A stretch of DNA of 64,000 nucleotides from Drosophila miranda. Its lineage: Eukaryota > Arthropoda > Insecta > Diptera > Drosophilidae. The notes beneath the pieces were generated by a model. It was not told the DNA's origin, searched no databases, and worked only from the letters and a program-made list of their open reading frames with translations. Location of the stretch: NCBI RefSeq assembly GCF_003369915.1, contig NC_046674.1:29267657-29331656 (forward strand), read 5' to 3'. A program made the position numbers and the translations under genes. Positions 32,395 to 44,929 of the stretch are shown here, piece after piece (the stretch's first letter is position 1; each line of letters begins with the position of its first letter).

Positions 32395-34499
32395 AGATTG
32401 CCATGTTACATCTTGCGAACTGCCTTGGACGGCTACGTGTCCGACGAGAGCGACCTAGCCAAGGGTCTTAGCCACATCGATGTCGGGGAGGAGCTGGAGT
32501 CCCCCGACAGCGACCTGGAAACAACAATGGTGGAGGTGAGCCTCAGGAATGTCACTGACGCTCCTGCAGATAAACCTCCACCATTGTAAGGCAGCATCCG
32601 CTGCTCTACTGCTCCATCTAGCCAAGGGTGGAGCCTAAAAAGTCCTCATTTAGGATCCTCGGAAACAGGGTCCTCGGTCTGAGGACTCCAAACTATAAGC
32701 TATACGTAGCTGAAACCGCAGGTTAAATTCGTACCTGCATTCTTGCAAAAAGAGAGTGGCACTTATTTTTGCTCCCAAATTTCAGCAATGAAGACCACAC
32801 CGAAGTGAGCCTCGAAGGCTAGGAGCGCTCACTGAGGATCTGCTCCGTATACATGGGTCATAACCAACCTGACCCAACCACTGCCAGTGGTTAAGCACTG
32901 ACGCAAACGAAGGGGGTGAGTACCTCTTTTTAATTACTTACTGACCACTCAGATGTTCTTATTAAACCGGAAGTTATCCCACCTCTATTATTAAAAACCA
33001 TGCCTCTCATGAGATACAGAGGAACATTGTAACCTGGAGGGTCCTGGAAAAACACTCCTTCTCGGACCACAGTAACATGGAAACTGTATTCTCTTTTTCA
33101 TTACCGAAACCAGTTCAATTCCGGACCCGCAGGCGGACAAATTGGACTCGGTACTCTGACTGCCTTTGTCGTGTTCTCCCTGAGTCCCCACCTGAGGAGG
33201 AGAGCTTCACCGACGCCTGCATTAAAGCGCTCGATAAATCCTGCCCACCAGGCAAGAACAGAGGCCGGAAGAAACCTGAATGGTAGACTCCGAAACTGGG
33301 CGAACTCTGGAAAGCCTCCCGGAGACTCTTCAATAAAGCTAAGGCTGAAAACGTTGAGCAAAACTGGGCCGATTACAAGGCCAGTCTGTCAACCTACAAC
33401 AAAGAACTTAGGAAAGCCAAACGCGCCTCTTGGCGTAAATTCTTTCGAAGACTACACCCACCCTACTTGAAGAATGTCGACCAGTCTTGGACCACGTCCA
33501 GCGATGAGTCGCTAAATCTGCTTCTTAATACTCACTACCCTGGCTACGATAAAAACAGACCCATATACTGTCGGCTCAAATGCTATCCTGAACCTGCTAG
33601 GCGAGGAGAACATTTTCTGGGCGATCAAAAACTTCCAACCATACAAGTCTGCGGGGACAGATGGCATTATCCCTGCCCAACTGATTCACGTGGTACTAAA
33701 AACCATTAATTGGCTCAAAATAATAAACGAGGGAGTATTCTTCCACGGGTGCATCCCGGCATGCCTTTTGGAAGGGAAGATCCACCGAAACGGCCCTACA
33801 TTCGTTAGTCGAAGCGCCCCTGAACTTTATGGAGTACACCCTGTTAGCCTTCCTCGACATAGAAGGCGCCTTTAATAACATCCCTCCGACCTCCATCACG
33901 GGCGCACTGGCAGCCCTGGGGGTTGACTCCTGGACGGTGGTCGTCCATCCTAATCGATCAGATGCTACGAAGCAAGACGGTTGAGGCATCACTGAGGACG
34001 TTAACAACTACCAGATTTTTCAGCAGGTGAAGACCACAGAGCGGAGTCCTCTCGCCCCTCTTATGGAACGTGGCAGTGAACGAACTGTGAGTGCATGACA
34101 AGTAATCGCACGACGATGTCGAGATGGGCAGACAAATGCAGGCCGTCAAATGTCAACCCGTCTAAAACGGATAGAGGATAGAGTAAAGAATGCACAGTGC
34201 ACAGTGGACCTCTATACATGCAGGAAAGCAATCGGACTACAATGGGGAATGGCCCCGTATATAGTTCGGAATCTATACACCGCCATCATACGACCAATCA
34301 TGCTCTATGGAGTGGTAGTATGGTGGCCAGCCCTAGACAAAAGAACTTGTCTCAACAGACTCAGTATAGTTCAACGCATGGCAGAGCTATGCATAACTGG
34401 CGGGCTACGCACTACTCCAGGGGAAGCCCTGGATACTGGAGCTACTATAACGAGCTGTTTTTATACCCCCTCCCCGGCTACCGCCTTAACCTAACCTAA
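32395..34499 (+). pseudogene. LOA-like relic with 3' tail (unit 3)
   Basis: As 22540-24643. Ends CTAACCTAA. RT core lost; thumb readable at about 34250-34330. Confidence 0.65.
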
Positions 34500-34911
34500 A
34501 ATATATTTTGGGCAGTCTTTACTACTGGTAGCACTAGTAGCGCACTGTATGCGAGAGCAAGGGGTTGTGTCATGGGGAGGAAGGCCACTCGAGTCGCATA
34601 TTGTTTTACCTTTACAGTATTTTGCAGTATGACCAATATTTTTGAAATTTTTGCATCTCGTAGGGTAATGGATACATTATTTGACACAAGCGGTGTGCCA
34701 TGTAATTTGAATTTTTCCTGGTAAGTTATAGAGGTAAAAAATAAGCTGGATTTCTCCAGTGGGTGTAGCTTTGCCATCGACTTGGCGAGTGTATTTGAAA
34801 ATCTCGACTGCTCTTTGGGCTTAAAGTTCTTTTAGAATCTCGTCGTTTGAAATATAATTGTGTGATGGACCTATTTCCGGCTGAGGTAAGCTCAGTTACG
34901 TCCAAGGTCAA
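34496..34911 (-). other. Unrecognised minus-strand ORF-like segment (unit 4, long frame open)
   Basis: A 93-codon ATG frame (34777 down to 34496) is open and ends in the LOA tail (...VVKTAQNIF). A second frame covers 34911-34726. Followed by the unit head spacer 34912-35551. Not recognised. Confidence 0.3.
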
Positions 34912-35551
34912 TCCACAAGAATTTTATAGATGGATGGAACCTTAACGGAGGTGTTGTGCTTGGCCTGTGGCAGAGAGGATGGAGCGGAGCCTGGTCGAGA
35001 GTCACTTGTGGTGTGCGTCGAACGGTGCTTAGGGACGCAGAGTGGGATAGTGCCAGAGCCTCGACCCTTTGTAATGACCTACGCTGTTCATATTATTTAA
35101 ATACTTGGTTTGGCTTTTATTCGTTTCTTCGTTTCTTATTATGTTTTTGGTGAGTCCGAGTTACTCTGCGGGGTAACGTCTAGACTCGGCGCCGGGCTCG
35201 CATTTCGCCAATTTGGCAGTTGTGGGTTGACCTGGCTTATTCCTCTCCGACTTGGGGTCCGTATTTTAGCAACTCGGCGGGTTTGCCATTGGTGCTCGTC
35301 GTGGTCTTCCTTGGTGTGTCATCGTTTTCGCGGTTGATGAACCTGGAAGACTGCACCTGATCGGTTGCTCGGACCGAAGTGGAGGATCCGCGTGACCGGG
35401 TATGATTAGTCGTCACTTTATGGGGTATTCTCTTGGCGGCGAGTGAAAAAGTGGATGAGGTGTCTTAAATGTTGTTAGTCGGAATTCGCGTTGGGGTCGG
35501 TGTTGTAGACCCGTTTAGGTTCGTTACAATTGAGGTTTGGAGCTTAAACAG

Positions 35552-35910
35552 AAGATATGAGAAAACTAACTAGCCAGAATAATCTGGAAGTCTGGATCAA
35601 ATCGGATAATGATTATTATAACGCCGGAATGAAAATATTAATTTTCAATGGCTACGCAACGCCGTTCACGCGCTTACTCATTTTCATTATCTCTCTCTAT
35701 CTATCTCACTCTCACACACACTCTTCATCGTGCAGTATGCACTGACTTATTGTAGGGCATGATGAAATTATACACGGCGGTCTCGTCAAGAGCCGAAGCT
35801 CGTTCGTGTTGTCCCTTATCGTCAGTGCATGCTTGCTTGTTGATGCGGATTGTTGTTGTTGGGTAAACATTACTCATGAGCAACACAACACTATTCACGG
35901 ACGAATTTTT
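35552..35910. other. Unit head spacer (unit 4)
   Basis: Same as 25690-26054; CT-rich tract at about 35688-35722. No gene seen. Confidence 0.55.
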
Positions 35911-36813
35911 ATACCCGATACTCAAAATGAGTATTGGGGTATATTAGATTTGTGGTAAAAGTGGATGTGTGTAACATCCAGAAGGAATCGTTTCCGACCC
36001 CATAAAGTATATATATTCTTGATCAGCATTAATAGCCGAGTCGATTGAGCCCTGTCCGTCTGTCCGTCCGTCCGTCCGTCCGTCCGTCCGTCCGTCCGTC
36101 CGTCCGTCCGTCCGTCCGTCCCCTTCAGCGCCTAGTGCTCAAAGACTATAAGAGCTAGAGCAACGATGTTTTGGATCCAGACTTCTGTGATATGTCACTG
36201 CTACAAAAATATTTCAAAACTTCGCCCCGCCCACTTCCGCCCCCACAAAGGACGAAAATCTGTGGCATCCACATTTTTAAAGATACGATAAAACCAAAAA
36301 CGCAGAATCGGTGAGGATGACCATATCTTCTACAGTGCAAAATCTGAACCAGATCGAATTATGATTATAGCCAGAATCAAGAAAACAATTTCATTCTTTC
36401 TCGCTCTGTCTCTCTCTAACACACAGGTTTCATGGTCGGTTTTGTCAATTGCAAAATATGAGTTCAAGGATCTCAGAACCTATAAGAGCCAGAGCAACCA
36501 AATTTTGTATCCACACTCCTGTGATATCGGACCTTGACCGTTTCGTGGCCATCATAGATAATGACCATATCTATCAGACTGCTGAACCTGGATCAGATCG
36601 GATCATTTTTATACCCAAAAGGAACAAATCAATTTGCACTGGCTACGCAGCGCCCGACGTCACGCTCAGACCGATTTTCTGTCTCTCTCGCACGCACTCT
36701 TTGTCGTGTCGTTTAATATTAGCGGCGTCTGTCGGAGGAGAGCCATACTGACTAAGTATCGGGTATAACTGTAGAGTTGCGGTGTCCGCAGCAACTCACA
36801 ACGTTCCCCCTCG
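35911..36813 (+). mobile_element. DINE-1-like element (unit 4)
   Basis: Same insertion as in units 1 and 3. GTCC tract about 36055-36122. Non-coding. Confidence 0.85.
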
Positions 36814-36829
36814 TTTGATATGTGCTTAA

Positions 36830-37062
36830 CCCTTTTGTTCCAACCTCAAAAAAATGACATATTGCATATTAGATTACATAAATAGCATATACAACAAAAC
36901 TCAAAGAATTATAAGTAATATTTATATATTATGTAAAAGAACATTTTAATATTACTAAAAATTTTGAAGCAAAATTATTAATGGCTGCACAAAATTTAAA
37001 TATTACTGTATCAGTAAAATCATTTTATTTTAAAATTTTAAGCCCCACGAGCCTGTTGAGGG
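36830..37062 (+). mobile_element. Putative piggyBac-like MITE (unit 4)
   Basis: TTAA on both sides (36826-36829 and 37063-37066), CCC start and GGG end. Confidence 0.45.
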
Positions 37063-37138
37063 TTAATCAACATCAACATATGTCGTCTCACTCACACTTA
37101 CTATACTATGTGCTTTTCACTCGCACTAATTGCTAGGG

Positions 37139-37283
37139 TATAAATTTAAAATCGCGGCCGTAGCTGCGACTCACAACGTTCCTTTTCGTAAAAGGCACTA
37201 AACTTTGCTTTTCACTGCGCTTTATTTACCGACTGACAATTGTACTACAAAGTCGCATTTTATTAAAAATCGATAGATATCGA
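37139..37283 (+). promoter_or_regulatory. Putative Snp promoter (unit 4)
   Basis: TATAAAT at 37139-37145; DRE-like ATCGATAGATATCGA at 37269-37283. Confidence 0.4.
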
Positions 37284-37301
37284 ATAAATCCACAAATTCC
37301 A

Positions 37302-37496
37302 ATGATAGGTCAAATGTTATCGTTACTCAGCAAAAACTGCAAGCACTGGCAAAAAAGCGACAGCAAATTACATTACAAAGAAAAAGAATTCAATTGGAAT
37401 TGCACAAACACAGTCGGCCTTCACAAAAGTGTACAAAGCAACTGGGCTAATACATCAGAGAATATTCCTGAAAGGAGCTCGTCCAGATCCAGTTAA
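37302..37496 (+). CDS. Short upstream ORF (64 aa) before Snp copy 4
   Basis: Same frame and length as in unit 1. Unrecognised. Confidence 0.3.
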   Translation: MIGQMLSLLSKNCKHWQKSDSKLHYKEKEFNWNCTNTVGLHKSVQSNWANTSENIPERSSSRSS

Positions 37497-37531
37497 CGAA
37501 ACAGAATTCACGCAAATCCAAGCAGTTGACA

Positions 37532-38201
37532 ATGCATCCTTTTACTTATGCCATATCCGTGAACTTCGTGGCCACCTGCTGGGAAAATCAACCGGCTCAA
37601 CAATTTAGATTGTCGGAGATAATTGAGTTCCCAGCCATTTTGGTCAATCTGAAAACGGGTATGGTCGAGGCGGAGTTTCACAAGTACGTGATGCCCGTGG
37701 AGTCGCCGCAACTGAGCGAATACTGTACCAGTCTGACGGGCATTCAGCAGAAGACTGGAGGCGGGAGTGCCACTGCAGACGGCACTCAATTCCTTTATCG
37801 AGTGGCTGAAGAAGGAATTGAGCGCCCGCAACCTGGTGCTACCAAAGATGAGTATGACCAATCCACAGGGAAACTGTTTCTTCGTCACCTGGACGAACTG
37901 GGACTTTGGAATCTGTCTTGCCAAGGAGTGCGCACGCAAGAATATACGTAAACCAACCTGCTTCAATCAGTGGATAGACGCGAGGGCCATCTACAAGAAG
38001 TGGTACAAGTATCGTCCCTTCAGCTTCGACAATGCCCTGGCCCATGTGAGGCTGACCTTCCAGGGACGTGCTCACTCCGGCATCGATGATGCCAAGCATC
38101 TGGGCAGTCTCATTTGCAAGATGTTTCGTGATGGAGCCCCCTTTTCGATCACCAAGGATCTGACACCACATAAGGACTTCAACGAGAACCGTGGCTTCTG
38201 A
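37532..38201 (+). pseudogene. Snp: Snipper-like exonuclease copy 4, frameshifted and active-site mutant
   Basis: The start ATG is at 37532. Two bases (TG) are missing at about 37757 compared with the other copies, shifting the frame after codon 75. The shifted frame ends at 37951, while the original frame, still open to 38201, carries Exo II and Exo III. Exo I is already lost by Asn11 and Val13. The last part has private changes (KHLGSLICKMFRDG; HKDFNEN), which fits relaxed constraint. A product, if any, would be an aberrant 139-residue protein. Confidence 0.88.
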
Positions 38202-39660
38202 GCTTAAGCGGTCAGCCATCAGCCATTAGCCATCCCAGCCAGAGCCAGAGCCCCCCAGCCAGAGCATAATAATCCATTTGTTTGTTGGATTATGTTTAAT
38301 ATTCAACGCCACAGTAACCCAAGGACACTAATGCTGACTAAGAGATGGGCCCAATTTAAACACAAATGTAAACGCCAAATAAGATTATTGTTTTTTTATT
38401 ATCTACATAATTTCTTTTGACAGAAATAACGACTTGACATTTGAAGTGCGTCGCCATCGCAGCAAAGCCCCAGCACCTGCATCTGGATATCAAAAGCCAG
38501 CAAGAAAACCACAACACTAAAAATCCACTCATTTATCCTATTGGGTGTAGAGAATGATTATGAGTTTTGCATAATCTGAACACAAATGTAATAGCAAAAT
38601 AATTATCTTGTTTTCTTTTTATATTTTATCTAACATAAATTAAATTGATGTGCATCGCAATGACAGCCGATCGCCTGCCAGAAGCCATTAGCCATCCCAC
38701 CAAAGCAGAATGAGCCAGAACACAAAAAAAGCCATTTATTTATTTGATTATATTTAATACACTTAATACGCTGCGTAGCCACTGCAAATTGATTTGTTCG
38801 ATTATAATAATGATCCGATCCGATTCAGATTCGGCAATCTGGTAGATATGGTTATTCTCTATGATTGTTCAAAATTGATCTTCGTCCTTTGTGATGGCGA
38901 AAGAGGGTGGGGTGAAATTTTGAAATACATATCACTAGGCGCTCATAGGGACGGACAAACGGACGGGCGGACAGACAGACATGGCTCTATCGACCCTCAA
39001 CTATATGTAGATGCTGATCAAGAATATACATACATATATACTTTATAGATTCCTTATGAAAGGGGGGGTATACAAAATGTTCTTTTTTTTTTATGTATTT
39101 TATCTAATTTCTTTTGACAGCAATTGATATGAATTTAAGTTTGATGTGCATCGCAATCGCAGCTACCACATCTACAATCTAAACACCTACGTACGAGTAC
39201 ATCTAATCATAGCAATAAATATGGCCTTATAGCAAATACATTTTGCTACTATTCATACTTACTTGGTAATGATTAGCCATAGTCTTCAATATGGACTTAT
39301 TTTTTCATCGATTTTCATCGCCTACACTAGGTGATACGGTATAAAAATAAGATTAAAAAATCCAGGAACAGGAGGTTGGGAAGATCCTACCGCCCAACGT
39401 TTTGGCACAATGTATGTATATTTGATGATCACTTTCCTCTGGGACCCCTCCAAGCACTTAAGTAGTCGAATTCCCAAATGGGAAAGCTAGAATAGCTCGA
39501 TATTTTGTCGAAACTAAATTAGAGAAATTAAGAAAAACGAAACATCCAAATTGTCATAGAATTGGAGTTTAGATATAGCCCAATGCGAATATTGAATATA
39601 TGTACATATATCTCAGTAGGATAATCTTAGTGGAGTTTTTAGTGGAAACAATTGAGAGAC
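38202..39660 (+). other. Snp 3' flank of unit 4 (diverged triplication, old DINE 38765-39060, spacer)
   Basis: As in unit 1; the old DINE has an additional small deletion (GTGGATGCCACA missing near 38878). Confidence 0.55.
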
Positions 39661-40220
39661 TTGACTTATCTCCTTCGAAATGTTCTGTGCCGCAATTTCC
39701 AGTCTGGCCTTGAATCTAATCCCCTATTCAAGTCGGAGCATCTACAGAAGAATGCGGATTCAAGATGGAATTTGCTTGCATCCCTTAGCCAAGTTGTGAA
39801 GTGTCACTTAGAGGAAGTGTGGGAAACAGACAGACTTGCTCCATACCCTGGGCCATACCATGTGGCCTCTGTTCGGTTTGTGACCGACTCCTGCGGTTCC
39901 TGTAGGCTTCTACGAGTATTCATATTCCAAAGAATCCGAAGTGCCTGAAAAGAAAAAGAATTTTTCGGTGGTAAATGGTAAAGATGATGAGAAGAATGCC
40001 TGTAATGACCTAGTGACCGTTGGAACCCAACGTACACTATGTTGAGCAAGCAGCAACCATTTGAAGACTCTTGCGAAAGGCGCCTCAAAAGATACATGAA
40101 ATTAAGTGCAGCTGAGTGGGGTGATTTGAATAGGCTTGTTAATACCCTGGAACCGACGTACCTTGCCACAGAAAAGTTGCAATTGTTCACCAATTGACTT
40201 CTATAAGCTATGGCTGGAGG
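39661..40220 (+). pseudogene. hAT-transposase-like relic (unit 4)
   Basis: Like unit 2, it lacks the segment between GTGACCG and TTGGAACCC (at about 40019). Confidence 0.4.
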
Positions 40221-40348
40221 TCAATAAGTCTAATGCATTTGCAGCTATTTCATTTAAATGAGCCCTTTAGTATTTATCATTATATATGTAAGCGACGCAT
40301 ACTTAACCATAAGCATAAGCATAGCCCTCATACACGCCCTATCACTGC

Positions 40349-41030
40349 GGCCAGATCGACGATTGATTCCGTTGGTAGAGTGGTGGAATAGCCAGCACTA
40401 GATGGAAACGTGGCGGTAAGGAGCACTGCATAATGGTCACGCTGGACATTAAGAACGTGTTTAACACGGCGATGTGGAGCTGCATCCTAAGGGCGCTAGA
40501 GACTTTCGACACACCCAGGTACCGAGGCCGGCACGGAGCAATAGGAGGTATTTGCAGGCGTCCCGCAGGGGGCGGTGCTGGGCCTCACACTGTGGAACGC
40601 AATGAACGACGGCATATTGCGACTCAGCCTCCCCCACGTAGTGCATATGGTGGGTTTTTCAGACGATGTGGCTGTTCTAGTGGTGGGAAAACTCTTGGCC
40701 GGAGACTTGGAGAAGACCTGCAACCAGACAATAGCGCGTATTCAACAGTGGCTGGAGAGGGTCGGGCTCGAACTCGCTCCCCACAAGACCGAGGCAGTGT
40801 TGGTGTCCAGCCGAAAGAAAGCTGAGACAGTCCTGCCACGGTCATATCTCTGCCATGGATGCTGGCTAATGGTAGTCGGGCGGAGTAAAGAAAACTCTCA
40901 ATGAAATTACCCCAATCTATAGTGACACTGTTACATGCCGAGGGATGCATGGCCGAGGGGTTGCTCGGTTGCTAATATACGGACTCTGGATAACTGCCGA
41001 CCTCCAGTATAAAAAAAAAATTTAGTTTAA
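40349..41030 (+). pseudogene. R1-clade-like RT relic (unit 4)
   Basis: Keeps CTGCCACGGT (about 40832-40841) and the uninterrupted BEL target GTGACACTGTTACATG at about 40921. GFSDDVAVLV is readable. Confidence 0.6.
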
Positions 41031-42345
41031 ATTAAGTAGTCATTAGTCAGCTCTCACTGCGTTCGGTTGTGTTTTCGCTATGTCGCTTTATTACTGCTCA
41101 GAATGCAATTCGTCACCTTGAGGCTGTCCGCTGTTCTTCTTTATGCCGCCGAGCGTTTCATCTGACGTGCATCGATTGGCATGCAAGTGCAGTTAAACTC
41201 TTGAGAAATCTGCTAATTTGTTATGGCATACCTGCATATTGGTAAATTTGCTACCGCGACGGGGCCAGAAGCGGTGGTGAAATTTGTTGCCAATAAACTC
41301 AAGGTGCCGGAGGGGGAAATTTCTTGCGTGAAATTGGTTAAGCGAGATGCTGATCTATCTGCGTTATCTGGTGTTCCCCGTGGTCTTTGATGATAGATTC
41401 TGGCCAGTATCGGTAAGGGTTTCGCGCATAGACAGAGGCCGGAAGCTGATTTGACGGCAGTTAATCTGTGTGCAGCTGTGCCACAGCGGACGTCCACGCT
41501 GACTCAGAAAGCTCCAGGTTCATCCACTTCAAAAAAAACCCCAGTGAAACCCCATTGGTTTTATGATCGCCGCTTCTCCACAAAATATTCTGCTTGCACT
41601 TTTTTGACGAAGAGTCAGCAGCTCGTCGTGCACTCTTATGTGGAACACTCTTCAGCATCATCACCTAGATTGGCTCTCCCTGCCCAATCTTCTAGACGAG
41701 GATGGTGTGCTGCTATTTCGGACTCCGGCACATAAGCAGGTTTCGAGCATGGGTCTCGGCCCTTTGGTTCAGTGGGATATGCCTGAACCTCCTCTGGATC
41801 CATCTTCCGTGGCCGCTAACACGACGGCACCGCCACTTTCTGGGACCGTGCCGATGGACGGTGCCAAGACTCAGGCTGTCAGCTTGGCTACCTCTTCGTG
41901 TGACTTCGACGCTGTCATTTTGTTTGAAACCTGGCTCAATTCAAACGTAATTCGTTTCGTAAGGACAGAGATTGTGCCAAGACGAAGCGCTGCAGAGAAG
42001 GTGGGGTCATTGTGGCCGTCAGACACACCCTACTGGATGGTGGCTCTGTTCTGGATCAGATTGGTGTGGCGGTGGCTGGCCAGTCGGAGACGCTATTAGC
42101 GCATCGTACATTCCACCGAATAGCTGTCACACACTCAAAACATTGCTAAAATATATGTTATGGTATTCTGCGAGACCGTCAGCACCCCTGCGTTGCTGGC
42201 GACTTCAATTTGGGTTCGTTGATATGGTCCGGCGATCCGCAGTCGTCGGCTATGATACCAAGCAATGTACATTTGCCGCACGAGATTCTCTTGCTAGATG
42301 ATTTTTTTAGTATGGGCTTAACCAAAGTAAAAAGTTTTTGTTAGT
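41031..42345 (+). pseudogene. CR1-like relic (unit 4)
   Basis: As unit 2, including the same loss of the 41-bp EN segment (junction AACGTAATTCGTTTCG at about 41944). Confidence 0.5.
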
Positions 42346-42351
42346 TTGGAT

Positions 42352-44017
42352 ATAGATTGCCATGTTACATCTTGCCAACTGCCTTGGACGGCTACGTGTC
42401 CGACGAGAGCGACCTAGCCAAGGGTCTTAGCCACATCGATGTCGGGGAGGAGCTGGAGTCCCCCGACAGCGACCTGGAAACAACAATGGTGGAGGTGAGC
42501 CTCAGGAATGTCACTGACGCTCCTGCAGATAAACCTCCACCATTGTAAGGCAGCATGCGCTGCTCTACTAAAAAGTCCTCATTTAGGATCCTCGGAAACA
42601 GGGTCTTCGGTCTGAAGACTCCAAACTATAAGCTATACGTAGCTGAAACCGCAGGTTAAATTCGTACCTGCATTCTTGCAAAAAGAGAGTGGCACTTATT
42701 TTTGCTCCCAAATTTCAGCAATGAAGACCACGCCGAAGTGAGCCTCGAAGGCTAGGAGCGCTCACTGAGGATCTGCTCCGTATACATGGGTCATAACCAA
42801 CCTGACCCAGCCACTGCCAGTGGTTAAGCACAGACGCAAACGAAGGGGGTGAGTACCTCTTTTTAATTACTTACTGACCACTCAGATGTTCTCATTAAAC
42901 CGGAAGTTATCCCACCTCTATTATTAAAAACCACAAGGAGGTCCTGGACCACACGCTTGCCTCTCATGAGATACAGAGGAACATTGTAACCTGGAGGGTC
43001 CTGGAAAAACACTCCTTCTCGGACCACAGTAACATGGAAACTGTATTCTCCTTTTCATTTACGAAGCCAGTTCAATGCCGGACCCGCAGGCGGACAAATT
43101 GGACTCGGTACTCTGACTGCCTTTGTCGTGTTCTCCCTGAGTCCCCACCTGAGGAGGAGAGCTTCACCGACGCCTGCATTAAAGCGCTCGATAAATCCTG
43201 CCCCTCTGGCAAGAACAGAGGCCGGAAGAAACCTGAAGGGTAGACTCCGAAACTGGGCGAACTCCGGAAAGCCTCCCGGAGACTCTTCAATAAAGCTAAG
43301 GCTGAAAACGTTGAGCAAAACTGGGCCGATTACAAGGCCAGTCTGTCAACCTACAACAAAGAACTTAGGAAAGCCAAACGCGCCTCTTGGCGTAAATTCT
43401 TTCGAAGACTACACCCACCCTACTTGAAGAATGTCGACCAGTCTTGGACCACGTCCAGCGATGAGTCGCTAAATCTGCTTCTTAATACTCACTACCCTGG
43501 CTACGATAAAAACAGACCCATATACTGTCGGCTCAAATGCTATCCTGAACCTGCTAGGCGAGGAGAACATTTTCTGGGCGATCAAAAGCTTCCAACCATA
43601 CAAGTCTGCGGGGACAGATGGCATTATCCCTGCCCAACTGATTCACGTAGGACCAAAAACCATTAATTGGCTAAAAATTAACGAGGGAGTATTCTCCCAC
43701 GGGTGCATCCTGGCATGCCTTTCGGAAGAAAGATCCACCGAACCGGCCCTAGACTCGATAATCGAAGCGCCCCTTAACTTTATGGAGTACACCCTGTTAG
43801 CCTTCCTCGACATAGAAGGCCCCTTTAATAACATCCTTCCGACCTCCATCACGGGCGCACTGGCAGCCCTGGGGGTTGACTCCTGGACGGTGATCGTCCA
43901 TCCTAATCGATCAGATGCTACAAAGCAAGACTGTTGAGGCATCACTGAGGACGTCAACAACTACCAGATTTTTCAGCAGGTGAAGACCACAGAGCGGAGT
44001 CCTCTCGCCCCTCTTAT
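42352..44017 (+). pseudogene. LOA-like relic (unit 4, truncated)
   Basis: Collinear with unit 3 until 44017; RT thumb and CTAACCTAA tail absent. A 25-bp deletion near 42569 distinguishes it. Confidence 0.6.
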
Positions 44018-44929
44018 GATTATGATGGAATTAATAGAAAGAATATAATGGAAGATGCAGATTACTGTAACTATAGGTGGCATATAGAACTATCCACTCT
44101 TCGACCACAATACATATAAACTACAGACTTATAAAGTTAGAGAAAAAACAAGTATAGAATAGATGGAATGGCTAATGGAAATAATATATTATAAAGGATG
44201 CTGTGGCAATAGCGCATAAGGCAGAATAATAATGATATGGATATAGCATGAATATATGTAAGTATTTATGGCAGATACTCCCAAAACAACTCTACTACTT
44301 TCTCTCGCACTAAACGCCTCACAAACTTAGCTACTTCTCCAGCAAAAACTCTTTCCAAAAGCTCAACAATATCCAATCCCCTCCAGTGCAACACGGGGGG
44401 AGAGCCCATTGCTCTTTTGCTTTCCGTTCGGGGGAACCCCACCATACAATGCAAAATCTTTCGTCCATTACCATACAAAAAAAGGGTCGGAAACGATTCC
44501 TTCTGGACGTTACACACATCCACTTTTACCACAAATCTAATATACCCCAATACTCATTTTGAGTATCGGGTATAAAAAAGAGTACGTTCAATCTGGAACT
44601 GGTTCTAGAAGCACGAGCACTTCTCGATAGTTAAGCGATAGCGAACAAATTGCGAATAAACTGCGAGCAAACGCTCGAAGGAATCTACAAATAATCCCGT
44701 GCCACTAGGTTAGGGGTTTCTAGGTTTTATTTCTTACTAAATTGACGAACAAACTAAGAGACCTAAGCTGTTCCCTCAAGCACACGTTCCCTCCACGATA
44801 CCGATAGATGTCGACAATCGATATGGAATGGAAATCCAAAGATTTGACATCTTTTGCATACAAATTAATGACTGATTTAATATCGAAAACCGGATGGAGT
44901 ATAGACAGGAAATAGGAAATAGTCCAATA
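44018..44929 (+). repeat. Large inverted repeat, left arm (about 0.9 kb)
   Basis: It reads as the reverse complement of 46811-47703, nearly identical by eye apart from about 22 extra bases near 44043. The arm includes a DINE terminus (about 44480-44574). A GC-richer segment contains a 94-aa ORF on the minus strand (44266-44550), whose first codons are DINE sequence. That ORF is not recognised. Confidence 0.9.

Larger units (their letters stand above)
24644..34499 (+). repeat. Tandem amplification unit 3 (about 9.86 kb, complete)
   Basis: Head to LOA tail without large insertion. The head marker at 24679 recurs at 34535, giving a period of 9856 bp. This is the best reference copy of the unit in the window. 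Confidence 0.9.
34500..44017 (+). repeat. Tandem amplification unit 4 (3' end missing)
   Basis: Collinear with unit 3 until 44017, in the middle of the LOA-like RT relic (after CGCCCCTCTTATG). There it is replaced by the inverted-repeat block. Confidence 0.9.

Noticed and set aside
44266..44550. 94-aa ORF in the inverted-repeat arms (also at 47190-47474)
   Set aside because: Starts within DINE terminal sequence and is identical in both arms only by duplication; no recognisable domain, so not annotated as a gene.
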